NCBI GenBank assembly: GCA_016717285.1
Contig: JADKFU010000005.1
Coordinates: 124,001-188,000, forward strand
Length of the DNA: 64,000 bases
Direction of reading: 5' to 3'
Source: Chitinophagaceae bacterium
Lineage (GTDB): Bacteria; Bacteroidota; Bacteroidia; Chitinophagales; UBA10324
Of the stretch, positions 9,807-17,800 are shown piece by piece. The notes under the pieces are model-generated. The model was not told the origin of the DNA. It did no database searches and worked only from the letters and a program-made list of their open reading frames with translations. The position numbers were made by a program, and so were the translations under genes. Each line of letters begins with the position of its first letter. Position 1 is the first letter of the stretch.

Positions 9807-10787
9807 ATGAAAAAGGTGGCTCTTCATATCGCATTCTGGCTATACGTAGCCTTGTACACCTTCGATTATTTTATTGACATTTTCGGGGCTAATTATGCGA
9901 TGCTATATACCGGTTTTGAAGTTTCTATGTATATGGTGGAATTTTATCTTAATCTTTTTTTGCTCATTCCTTTTTTCCTTCAAAAACGAAGGATGCTTCT
10001 CTATGCGTTTTCCATTCTCATACTGCTAACAATCGTTTTCCTCTTTTATAATGTTACAGGTTTGCGTGAGCCGCTTCTGTCTGAACATTATTTGCGCGCC
10101 GTGTATTCGCTTATATTAAATCATTCGCTTTTTATTCTTATTTCCGGTCTTACCTGGTATTTCAATGAATATCAAACCCGGGAAAAAATCCGGATTCAGA
10201 CTGAATATGAAAAGCTGCAGGCAGAAATGAAACTCCTGAAATCACAGATCAGTCCGCATTTTCTTTTTAATACACTTAACAACATCTACACACTGGCACT
10301 CACTAAAAATGAAGATGCTCCAAAAATGATTGCTGATTTGTCTGACTTACTTCGTTATTTTATTTATGAAGGAAATAAGGAGGAAGTGGCGTTACAGTCA
10401 GAAGTAGCAGCGTTGGAGCGATATCTGCAGCTTCAAAAGTACCGGCGAATAGCGGGAAGTTCAAACATCTCATTTGGATACGCAGGAACTTTTGAAGGAA
10501 TTAAAGTGCCGCCCTTAATTTTTATAACACTGGTTGAAAATGCATTCAAGCATGGAGATCTTACCGAGGATCCCACTGGCTTTGTGAGCATTGAAATAAG
10601 CACAACAGGAAAAAGTGTTGCTTTTAAAATGGCCAATTCATTCAGGGAAAAAACGGGAACGCAGGGAATAGGACTCAGCAACTTGAAATCGCAACTTGAT
10701 ATTTATTTTGCTAAAGTGTATAATTTAAATATTCAGAAGCTACATAATGTTTTCACAGTCAGTTTGAATTTTGATGGCAAGCAATAG
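9807..10787 (+). CDS. LytS/YehU-type sensor histidine kinase
   Basis: About four N-terminal membrane helices (residues ~5-130) are followed by a short coiled coil and the His_kinase domain. The phosphoacceptor His lies in QISPHFLFNTLNNIY, and the N-box in PPLIFITLVENAFKHG is followed by a GIGLSNL ATP-lid motif. No extracellular sensor domain is apparent. It acts with the LytTR regulator that follows, whose start overlaps its 3' end by 14 bases, so the two are translationally coupled. The ATG at 9807 gives MKKVALHIAFWLYV, a better start than the TTG at 9783. Confidence 0.9.
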   Translation: MKKVALHIAFWLYVALYTFDYFIDIFGANYAMLYTGFEVSMYMVEFYLNLFLLIPFFLQKRRMLLYAFSILILLTIVFLFYNVTGLREPLLSEHYLRAVYSLILNHSLFILISGLTWYFNEYQTREKIRIQTEYEKLQAEMKLLKSQISPHFLFNTLNNIYTLALTKNEDAPKMIADLSDLLRYFIYEGNKEEVALQSEVAALERYLQLQKYRRIAGSSNISFGYAGTFEGIKVPPLIFITLVENAFKHGDLTEDPTGFVSIEISTTGKSVAFKMANSFREKTGTQGIGLSNLKSQLDIYFAKVYNLNIQKLHNVFTVSLNFDGKQ

Positions 10788-11502
10788 TACATACACCTGT
10801 ATGATTGTGGATGATGAACTGCTGGCCTGTCAGCTTTTAACATTGCATGTAAAACAAATGCCGCAATTATCAATTGTTCAGATTTGTTCATCCGCTGTTG
10901 AAGCCGGAAAGTATTTAAATGCAAATGAGGTAGACCTGATTTTTCTTGACATAGAAATGCCCAAGCTTTCCGGTCTTGAATTTTTAAAATCATTCACACA
11001 TCATTCGAAAGTCATTTTGACCACGGCACATGCTGAATTTGCTTTAGATGCATTTGAGCTTAATGTAATTGATTACCTGCTGAAACCAATCACTTTTGAC
11101 AGATTTGAAGTAGCTGTAGGCAAAGCTTTGGGGGTGTTGAAGTTGGAAAGAAAACAAAAAGTGCCTTCTCAGTTCTCAATTGAACAGTCATCTGTTTTAA
11201 TCAGGTCAAACAAGCAACTTGTCAGGATTAACCTCGGTGATATCTTATACATCGAAGGACTGCATAAATATGTAAAGATTGTTACCACGGCTAAAACACT
11301 TGTTTCATTGATTGGATTATCAGCCATGGAAGATGAATTGCCACAGACTTTGTTTTACCGCTGTCAGCGTTCCTTTATCATTAATCTTCAAAAGGCAGAA
11401 GCAATAAACGCTAACAGGATCATTATTGGAACACACAGTATTCCAATGGGAAAAGATTTTAGAAATGGACTCATTGAAAGATTGGGGAAGCGAATAAGAT
11501 AG
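10774..11502 (+). CDS. LytR/AlgR-family response regulator (LytTR DNA-binding)
   Basis: A receiver domain (MIVDDELLA, phosphoacceptor in LIFLDIEMP, VILTTAHAEFA, Lys in DYLLKPI) occupies residues ~10-125. A C-terminal LytTR domain follows (LIRSNKQLVRINLGDILYIE ... CQRSFIINL), which binds DNA through beta-strands. The overlap with the kinase gene supports a two-component pair. Such pairs in Bacteroidota often regulate adjacent membrane or surface genes. Its direct target is not visible here, though the secreted deiminase-like gene begins 122 bases downstream. Confidence 0.9.
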   Translation: MASNSTYTCMIVDDELLACQLLTLHVKQMPQLSIVQICSSAVEAGKYLNANEVDLIFLDIEMPKLSGLEFLKSFTHHSKVILTTAHAEFALDAFELNVIDYLLKPITFDRFEVAVGKALGVLKLERKQKVPSQFSIEQSSVLIRSNKQLVRINLGDILYIEGLHKYVKIVTTAKTLVSLIGLSAMEDELPQTLFYRCQRSFIINLQKAEAINANRIIIGTHSIPMGKDFRNGLIERLGKRIR

Positions 11503-11624
11503 GTCAATACATTCTGTACCCAAAAATGATTCTTTGGGAGAAATAATAGTTGCCGGTTATTCTGTTGCATTAGCTTTGGTGAATTCCATTTAGCTAAGTC
11601 AGACAACATTTAAATTCGCCAATC

Positions 11625-13283
11625 ATGAAAATCAATAAAAAAATCAACCGAAGCCTGCTTGCAGCGGTACTTATTCTTTTGTCAGTCAACCTCACTTTGC
11701 AATCGCAAAGCCTTCAGTACTCAATGCCGGTAGAAACCAGTCAACATGAAGGTACGTGGCTGGCATGGCCACATGACTCTACTTACTATTCCGGTTACCG
11801 CGAATTTTTTGAACCGGCCTGGGTTGAAATGACCAGGGAATTGGTGAAAGGAGAAAACGTTCACATTATTATTTACAATCAGGCAGAACAGGATCACGTG
11901 ATGCAAAAGCTAACTGATTCCGGTGTCTCTTTAGCTAAGGTGGATTTTTATATCCATCCAACTGATGATTACTGGATAAGAGATAATGGACCCATTTTCG
12001 TAAAGGATGCTAGCAATGTGATGGCTGCTACTGATTGGGACTTTGATGGATGGGGTAATGATGCTGCTTTTGCATTAGATAACGTAGTTCCCGCTTTGGT
12101 GGCAGGCGATCTCAACATGAATGTAATCAACCTGAATACAGTAGAACTGGAAGGTGGTGCTGTTGCTTCAGATGGTTTTGGAACATTTATGGGAACAGAA
12201 AGCTCTATACTGGGTGACGGCAGAAATCCTGGATTGACCACCGATGACATGGAGGAGTATATGACTACCTATCTTGGGTTCACGCATTTCATTTGGCTGG
12301 ATGGTACTTACGGAGGAAATTTTGATATCACTGATTCTCACATCGATGGCTTTGCCACATTTCTTGATACTTCCACCATCGTAACCATGAAGCAAAATGA
12401 TCTGCTGTATTGGTTTGTGACACAAAGTGATATCAACACACTATACAATGCAACCAATAAAAATGGAAATCATTACAACTATGTGTATCTGCCGTTAACT
12501 AAGAAAGTAGTGAAGACCACTACAGGGGTAAGTACCAATTCAAAGGGTTCTTATGTGAATTATTATGTTGCGAATGCTGTGGTGTTGGTGCCAACTTATG
12601 CCGATGAAAATGATGCAGTTGCGATTGCAATCGTTCAGGGATTGTATCCTGATAAACAGGTGGTGGGAATAGATTGCCGTAATATGTTCAGTTGGGGCGG
12701 AATGGTTCATTGTGTAACGCAACAGCAACCCGTCACTTGTCCGCAAGCATGTTCTATTCCTACACAACTTTCCACAACAAAAATTACTACGACAACAGCA
12801 AAAGCAAATTGGCAGTTACAGAACTGCTCCGTGAAATACAAACTGCGATACAGGAAAACAAACAGCACTGCCTGGACGAATGTTAGCGTAGCAGCAGATA
12901 AGTCGTCAAAAGTGTTCAAGAATTTATCAGTCAATTCACCATATGAATGGCAAATCAGGAACAAGTGCCAGGAAACTCCTTTGATTCAGTCTGCATGGTC
13001 AGCATCCCAATTTTTTACCACGCTGCCATTAAAAAATGCGGTGGCAATTGATCAATCTGCATTTACGCTCTATCCAAATCCTGCGAATGAATCAGTTACT
13101 ATTCAGCACGCAATGGATGTTGATGAGGAGGTTGAGATTGAAATTTATGATGTAACAGGAAAAAGATGGGTGCAACTTCATACTGTGGGTGCAGGAGATT
13201 GTACTATTGACCTCACTGGTTTTGAATCCGGCCTTTATTTAGTGAAGATGGGTAGTGCAATTCAAAAGCTGGTGAAGGAATAA
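11625..13283 (+). CDS. Secreted peptidylarginine/agmatine deiminase-like enzyme with FN3 and T9SS domains
   Basis: A signal peptide (KINRSLLAAVLILLSVNLTLQ) precedes a guanidino-group-modifying fold of the PAD_porph/agmatine deiminase family (residues ~30-370). Expected catalytic residues are present: Asp120 in DYWIRDNGP, His239 and Asp241 in DSHIDGF, and nucleophile Cys363 in GGMVHCVTQQQP. The family hydrolyses agmatine or peptidyl-arginine to the citrulline-type product plus ammonia. After the catalytic domain come an FN3-like module (LSTTKITTTTAKANW onwards) and a T9SS sorting domain (LYPNPANESVTIQ, GLYLVKM). Cytosolic agmatine deiminases lack these, whereas Porphyromonas gingivalis PPAD is T9SS-exported. 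An extracellular protein-citrullinating role is therefore plausible, but substrate choice cannot be read from sequence. Confidence 0.85.
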   Translation: MKINKKINRSLLAAVLILLSVNLTLQSQSLQYSMPVETSQHEGTWLAWPHDSTYYSGYREFFEPAWVEMTRELVKGENVHIIIYNQAEQDHVMQKLTDSGVSLAKVDFYIHPTDDYWIRDNGPIFVKDASNVMAATDWDFDGWGNDAAFALDNVVPALVAGDLNMNVINLNTVELEGGAVASDGFGTFMGTESSILGDGRNPGLTTDDMEEYMTTYLGFTHFIWLDGTYGGNFDITDSHIDGFATFLDTSTIVTMKQNDLLYWFVTQSDINTLYNATNKNGNHYNYVYLPLTKKVVKTTTGVSTNSKGSYVNYYVANAVVLVPTYADENDAVAIAIVQGLYPDKQVVGIDCRNMFSWGGMVHCVTQQQPVTCPQACSIPTQLSTTKITTTTAKANWQLQNCSVKYKLRYRKTNSTAWTNVSVAADKSSKVFKNLSVNSPYEWQIRNKCQETPLIQSAWSASQFFTTLPLKNAVAIDQSAFTLYPNPANESVTIQHAMDVDEEVEIEIYDVTGKRWVQLHTVGAGDCTIDLTGFESGLYLVKMGSAIQKLVKE

Positions 13284-13301
13284 AAGAAACCAATAGGCGA
13301 C

Positions 13302-13416
13302 TTTAACCCGGATTTTTCAATAGAAAAATCCCGCTTCGCTACGACTGGGTTTGCTCATTTTAGTAAAAAAAGGAAATTGTTTCACAAACCCTAAGCAGTT
13401 CTACGTCGGGGTTAAA
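13302..13416. repeat. MITE-like structured intergenic element with inverted ends
   Basis: The ends TTTAACCC (13302-13309) and GGGTTAAA (13409-13416) are inverted. Inside is a perfect hairpin GGATTTTTC-AATA-GAAAAATCC (13310-13331), then a second inverted pair GGGTTTG / CAAACCC. The whole ~115 bases can fold as a branched structure. It codes for nothing and sits between the deiminase-like gene and an lspA fragment. A small non-autonomous mobile element or structured interspersed repeat is the best reading. Confidence 0.55.
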
Positions 13417-13456
13417 CACAAATCTGTTTTGAAATGCAAAATGTGGGTTTAATTTA

Positions 13457-13663
13457 TTAGCGCAATTGCATTTTTACTGCATTGAATAACACCGGAATAA
13501 TAAACAGGAGTGAACCCAACATGATCGACGTGTCTGCCATATTGAAGATGCCGGTGCGGAACATGCCTGAATGAATAAAGAGAAAATCAGTAACGGAGCC
13601 ATATAGCATCCTGTCGATCAGGTTTCCAATTCCACCGCCAATCACAAAGCACACAACCTAACT
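13457..13663 (-). pseudogene. lspA fragment (C-terminal third only)
   Basis: This leftward frame encodes about 65 residues matching the C-terminal part of the intact signal peptidase II at 16433-16942. Shared motifs are GGGIGNLIDR, GSVTDFLFIHS, FRTGIFNMAD and the tail LFNAVKMQL. Both catalytic Asp motifs survive. Upstream, the frame meets a TAG two codons before the homology begins, so the N-terminal three membrane helices are missing and no functional enzyme is expected. Nucleotide similarity to the intact copy is clear but far from identical, so this is an old duplication. The MITE-like element at 13302-13416 lies next to its 3' end. Confidence 0.8.
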
Positions 13664-13773
13664 GAAAATAGGATTTTCTGAAGCATCGAAAGTGAATTAT
13701 CAAGAGGTTTGTATTATTACCTGGTTGTATCAGTTGCTACCTTCACATCCTGTAAATTTCAAAATCAACTTTT

Positions 13774-14727
13774 ATGAAAAACAAACGTTTACTTTTTACC
13801 TGCACCTGTTTAGTTTTGATGTCCATGAAGCAACCGATTTTACCGCCGGATGAAATTCCCATCACAGAAAATGCGATCGCAACTATTACGCTTAACGGCT
13901 ACCCTGATTTTTTAGTCGCCGACGGCATTACCGTTTGGGCAACAAACGTAAACCGCATTGACCAGTTGAAAGCCGGCAGCAGTATTCCTGTGATGAGTGT
14001 AGCAATTCCTGAACCTTGTGGAGCAGGTGCCGTTGGCTTTGGTTCATTGTGGATTGCAAGTTGTCATGATAAATCTGTTTATCGGATTGATAAAAATTCA
14101 GGAGAAGTCTTAAGTATCATTCCTACCGGATTAGCGGATCCTTTCGGAGAATTAAGTATTGCAGTGGGTGCCGGTTCAGTCTGGGTTCTTTCTAACAAGG
14201 AAGGAACACTTTCAAGGATTGATCCCGAAACAAATATGGTGGTGAACTATATTACTGTAAAACCAGGTTCCTCCTGTGCAGTTTTTGGGTTTGGATCTGT
14301 ATGGATAACCAACGATGATGCAGGAGAAGATCGTGGATCAGTGCAACGTATTGATCCAATGAGAAACAGGGTGGTGGCTACGATTGCTGTGGGACCTCTT
14401 CCACATTTTTTAGCAGCCGGCGAAGGAGGAGTCTGGACACTCAACCAGGGTGATGGAACTGTAACACGCATTAATCCTGAAACCAATACCGCTGTGAGAA
14501 CTATTGAAGTAGGAGCAAAGGGAAGCGGAGGAGATATTGCAACAGGTGCCGGCAAGGTTTGGGTACGCGCCACCAAGGTATTGCTGTCGTCAATTGATCC
14601 GGCCACCAATAAAGTTGCTTCTGTTTACGGACCTCCTTCCGGTAGCGGCGCAGTAAGAGTTACTGCCAACAATCTGGTTTGGTTGTCAGCACATGATGTT
14701 CAAACGGTTTGGGCGATTAAAGAATAG
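13774..14727 (+). CDS. YVTN/Vgb-type beta-propeller protein
   Basis: The 317-residue protein has a signal peptide (KNKRLLFTCTCLVLMSM) and about seven blades with patterns such as GAGSVWVLSNKEGTLSRIDP, GSVQRIDPMRNRVVATI and GDGTVTRINPETNTAVRTI. These resemble YVTN-family propellers and the virginiamycin B lyase fold. The catalytic His/Glu set of true Vgb enzymes cannot be recognised, so antibiotic lyase activity should not be assumed. No T9SS domain is present, so a periplasmic location is likely. It lies between the lspA fragment and a haem/copper protein on the same strand. Confidence 0.75.
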   Translation: MKNKRLLFTCTCLVLMSMKQPILPPDEIPITENAIATITLNGYPDFLVADGITVWATNVNRIDQLKAGSSIPVMSVAIPEPCGAGAVGFGSLWIASCHDKSVYRIDKNSGEVLSIIPTGLADPFGELSIAVGAGSVWVLSNKEGTLSRIDPETNMVVNYITVKPGSSCAVFGFGSVWITNDDAGEDRGSVQRIDPMRNRVVATIAVGPLPHFLAAGEGGVWTLNQGDGTVTRINPETNTAVRTIEVGAKGSGGDIATGAGKVWVRATKVLLSSIDPATNKVASVYGPPSGSGAVRVTANNLVWLSAHDVQTVWAIKE

Positions 14728-14835
14728 AAAAAAATGTGGCAGTGCAACTGAATTTTTATTGCTGTTGATTCACACAAAATTAATATGGGCAGCACCTGAT
14801 AATTTGTATTTTTAAAATTCCCAAAACAACATTGC

Positions 14836-16404
14836 ATGAAAAGAATCTACCTCAGTTGTTTACTTCTTTGCCTATTTTCTTCGAGAAGTTTTTCACAAAC
14901 GCCCGACTGGAGTTCGCAGATTGCAAACATCATTTATAACAATTGCTCGTCGTGTCACCGTGAAGGCTACATCGCTCCCTTTACGCTGATGAGCTATGAA
15001 GATGCTTACAACAATGGATTCTCGATACAGACTGCGGTTAATGCGCACATCATGCCACCGTGGCCACCTGATCCGGAGTACCGTCACTTTGCTAATGAAG
15101 CAGTGCTTGATCCATCTGAAATAGATGCGATTAACCAATGGGTGGATGGCGGAATGCCCGCGGGTGATCTTTCATCAGCGCCTGACCCTCCTGCTTTTAA
15201 TAATGGATCATCAACACTTTCAAGTATAGATCAAACCATTCAGATACCCACTTATTCCACACAGTACGACGTTGATGAATACCGGTACTTTGTTATTCAT
15301 TCTGATTATACAGAAACGAAATACCTGAATGCCATAGAAATTATTCCTGGCAACTGGTCGCTTGTGCACCATGTTGACTTATACTTCGATAGCACAGGTC
15401 ATTCGTTTGATCTTGACCAGGAAGATCCTTTGCCGGGTTTTAATTATGATACCGGTTTTCCAACACTGCAATATTATGTAGGAGGCTGGTCACCCGGAGG
15501 CAATGCTTTGAAGTTGCCGGAAAAATGGGGTGTTAGAGTTCCACCGGGTGTAGATTACGTGTTGGAAATTCATTACGCACCTGGAAATCAAAATGCATTG
15601 GACAGCACACGCATCAATTTCAAATTTGTGACAGATACCAGTTCCGTTCGCAGCGTTGTGGTAGATGTTCCAATTGGTTACTATCCGCCAAGTCTTACCA
15701 ATCCTCCACTTAAGATTATAGCCAATACGGTAAAATCTTTTTATCAGGAATCAGCACCCATGCCTGTTGACATGTCGTTCATTTCACTTTCGCCACATAT
15801 GCATTTGATAGGCAGAAATTATAAGATATGGTATAAAACGATTGAAGGTGATTCTATTCCATTAATCAGTATTCCCGATTGGAACTTTCACTGGCAGATG
15901 TATTATATGTTTCCATACGTTCAGAAAATTCCCGCGGGAGCACGTATTTATGGAGAAGCATTCTACGATAATACAGCTAACAACCCTTACAATCCTAATA
16001 ATCCTCCCATAACAGTTAAAGCAGGTCCATATACTACGGATGAAATGCTGATGGCATTTATGGCTTGCACGGAATACCTGCCCGGTGATGAAGATATATT
16101 GCTTGATAGTTCTATCATAGCCACCGGAATTGATCCGGAACAGGAACTTGTAAATACATTTCAGGTCTATCCGAATCCTTCCGGTCATTCAATCTGGATC
16201 AATGCATCATTGAAAAGTGATGTTGCAAGTTTAAAAATAACGAATGCATTGGGACAGGTTGTGGAGTATTTCCCCACACTAAAAATTTCAGGTGGAATAC
16301 TTGAAAAGAAAATTGATGTAACGGGATTCTCTGAAGGTATTTATTTACTGGATGTCCGTTCTGATGAGGATCATTTTTCAACAAGTATCCTGGTATTGAA
16401 ATAG
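14836..16404 (+). CDS. Haem-c plus copper type II monooxygenase-like protein, T9SS-sorted
   Basis: After a signal peptide (KRIYLSCLLLCLFSSRSFSQ) there is a short cytochrome-c-like segment with one haem motif CSSCH and the downstream HIMPPWPPDP / INQWVDGGMP signature. Next comes a region resembling peptidylglycine alpha-hydroxylating monooxygenase: HHV in SLVHHVDLYFDS, HYAP in YVLEIHYAPGN, and HMH in LSPHMHLIGRNY are candidate copper ligands. The C-terminus (VYPNPSGHSIWIN, GIYLLDVR) is a T9SS sorting domain. A membrane-external, electron-fed copper oxygenase is a reasonable inference; the substrate is unknown. It is convergent with lspA, 28 bases away. Confidence 0.75.
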   Translation: MKRIYLSCLLLCLFSSRSFSQTPDWSSQIANIIYNNCSSCHREGYIAPFTLMSYEDAYNNGFSIQTAVNAHIMPPWPPDPEYRHFANEAVLDPSEIDAINQWVDGGMPAGDLSSAPDPPAFNNGSSTLSSIDQTIQIPTYSTQYDVDEYRYFVIHSDYTETKYLNAIEIIPGNWSLVHHVDLYFDSTGHSFDLDQEDPLPGFNYDTGFPTLQYYVGGWSPGGNALKLPEKWGVRVPPGVDYVLEIHYAPGNQNALDSTRINFKFVTDTSSVRSVVVDVPIGYYPPSLTNPPLKIIANTVKSFYQESAPMPVDMSFISLSPHMHLIGRNYKIWYKTIEGDSIPLISIPDWNFHWQMYYMFPYVQKIPAGARIYGEAFYDNTANNPYNPNNPPITVKAGPYTTDEMLMAFMACTEYLPGDEDILLDSSIIATGIDPEQELVNTFQVYPNPSGHSIWINASLKSDVASLKITNALGQVVEYFPTLKISGGILEKKIDVTGFSEGIYLLDVRSDEDHFSTSILVLK

Positions 16405-16432
16405 ACAATGCTTTTTTTGTGGCATTAACTTA

Positions 16433-16942
16433 TCAGGAAAGTTGTCTTTTTACTGCGCTGAGCAATGCGGGAACAATCAACAATGAACTTCCAAACATTA
16501 TAGCTACATCGGCCAGGTTAAATATTCCAGTGCGGAAAAGACTGGAATGAATAAACAGGAAGTCGGTTACAGAGCCGCGTAAAATACGGTCAATCAAATT
16601 TCCAAGTCCACCGCCTACTATAAAACTCAATCCGACAGCAAGCAAAATATTGTAGTGTTGAAAGAAGAGCAGGTAAATCAATGCTGAAATCAGTGCCAAC
16701 AGCGGAAGTATAGCTAGCAAAAAAATTCTATACGGAGCAGCCAGCGTATCTCCAAGACTGAGGAAGGCGCCGGTATTTTCAACATTCATCAATACAAGAT
16801 GGTTGTTCAGCAACGATATAGTTTCAGTGGGATTGATATGATTCCTGACAACATTTTTTGAAAGCTGATCGCAACCGATATTGGCAAATACAATCAGTAA
16901 GAGAAACAGGGTTCTGACGAAATTTATTTTGTGCATCATCAA
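16433..16942 (-). CDS. lspA: Lipoprotein signal peptidase (signal peptidase II)
   Basis: The 169-residue protein has four predicted membrane helices. It carries family motifs: DQLSK after helix one, VENTGAFLSLG, GGGLGNLIDR with the first catalytic Asp, and FNLADVAI with the second. The enzyme cleaves prolipoproteins before the lipidated Cys in the inner membrane. The start may be any of three consecutive ATG codons (16942, 16939, 16936). A diverged fragment of the same gene lies at 13457-13663, with two unrelated genes between them. Confidence 0.93.
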   Translation of the reverse strand: MMMHKINFVRTLFLLLIVFANIGCDQLSKNVVRNHINPTETISLLNNHLVLMNVENTGAFLSLGDTLAAPYRIFLLAILPLLALISALIYLLFFQHYNILLAVGLSFIVGGGLGNLIDRILRGSVTDFLFIHSSLFRTGIFNLADVAIMFGSSLLIVPALLSAVKRQLS

Positions 16943-16958
16943 GTTGAGTGTTCTTCGG

Positions 16959-16966
16959 CAAAATTA
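16959..16966 (-). promoter_or_regulatory. -7 box upstream of lspA
   Basis: Read leftwards this is TAATTTTG, matching TAnnTTTG, 16 bases before the first lspA ATG. No clear -33 element was found. Confidence 0.4.
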
Positions 16967-17132
16967 ATGTGATGTAGATGGGTTATGGTTCAGGTATTTA
17001 TCTGCATGCACTTTCAGGTCAGTTGTCAGAATAGTTCTAAGGAAAGGAATAGAACATAAAAGTGATACCGCCATTTTCAGGCAGATGTGCTGCGTTTCAT
17101 TGTCACTACTGATCAGGTCTTTTTATCAGCGA

Positions 17133-17645
17133 TTAATATTTCAGACTTTGCGCTATTTTATCATAGAGAACTCTGTACTTGCTGAATGCTTTTGCACTCG
17201 ACACCATCGTAAGTATCAGCACTGATTTTCCGCTGTTGGCAAAGTAAACATAGTTAGCTACAGATTCATTATTGTATTGGTTCTTGTGTGTTTCAATCAG
17301 CCATTTGTAATGCCGCTTGCCAATGTCTTTTTCTCCCTTTTCAAGAATTTTGAATTCAGGAGCTTTTTGAATAGCACTTATGAATTCGTTGTAAGAAGTA
17401 GTAAGGTCCGCAGGTTTGCCATACAGCACATTCACTGAAAAATTTTCACGCACCACATCTGTGCTGTCCTTCGATTTTCGTGTGGCCATAAAACTGATGG
17501 ACTTGTTTTTGGGAACTCCATATCTCCAGTCATTTGGTACCCCAATCGTGAAATGGTTGACGGTGTCTTCATAAACAAGTAATTGCTGTTGGCCAAAGGA
17601 GGCGAGCGGAAGAAAAAAGATCAGAAGGCTGAAGAGTTGTTTCAT
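17133..17645 (-). CDS. Secreted PsbP-like/DcrB-like hypothetical protein
   Basis: The 170-residue protein has a clear signal peptide (KQLFSLLIFFLPLASFGQ) and then a single small alpha/beta domain. The start VNHFTIGVPNDWRY and the end SKYRVLYDKIAQSLKY resemble the PsbP/DcrB-type fold, in which a 'f.i..P..W' strand opens the domain. Many Bacteroidota periplasmic proteins share this fold with no defined role. It lies between lspA and uvrB on the same strand but with gaps at both sides, so no functional link is implied. Confidence 0.65.
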   Translation of the reverse strand: MKQLFSLLIFFLPLASFGQQQLLVYEDTVNHFTIGVPNDWRYGVPKNKSISFMATRKSKDSTDVVRENFSVNVLYGKPADLTTSYNEFISAIQKAPEFKILEKGEKDIGKRHYKWLIETHKNQYNNESVANYVYFANSGKSVLILTMVSSAKAFSKYRVLYDKIAQSLKY

Positions 17646-17670
17646 TTTTGTTGAGGTTGATTTTTATTAG

Positions 17671-17730
17671 GATGTGCCGATGTTATAATGTGCCATTGTG
17701 CCGATGCATAATTATCTGATAGTTGAATGA
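17671..17730. repeat. Copy of GATGTGCC-type dispersed repeat
   Basis: The stretch contains GATGTGCCGATG, AATGTGCCATTGTGCCGATG and TGATAGTTGAATG. It is the reverse orientation of the CATCGGCACAT motif in the stretches at 36759-36895 and 60132-60320. It lies between uvrB and the PsbP-like gene and has no coding potential. Confidence 0.5.
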
Positions 17731-17800
17731 ATTTAATATCATTTATCGCTCAGGTTTTTTTGCGGTTTAATTGTGAAACTTCATTTGACGTTGGAAATGT

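Noticed and set aside
13774..14727. Virginiamycin B lyase (antibiotic resistance)
   Set aside because: Only the propeller fold is shared; the catalytic His and Glu residues could not be recognised.
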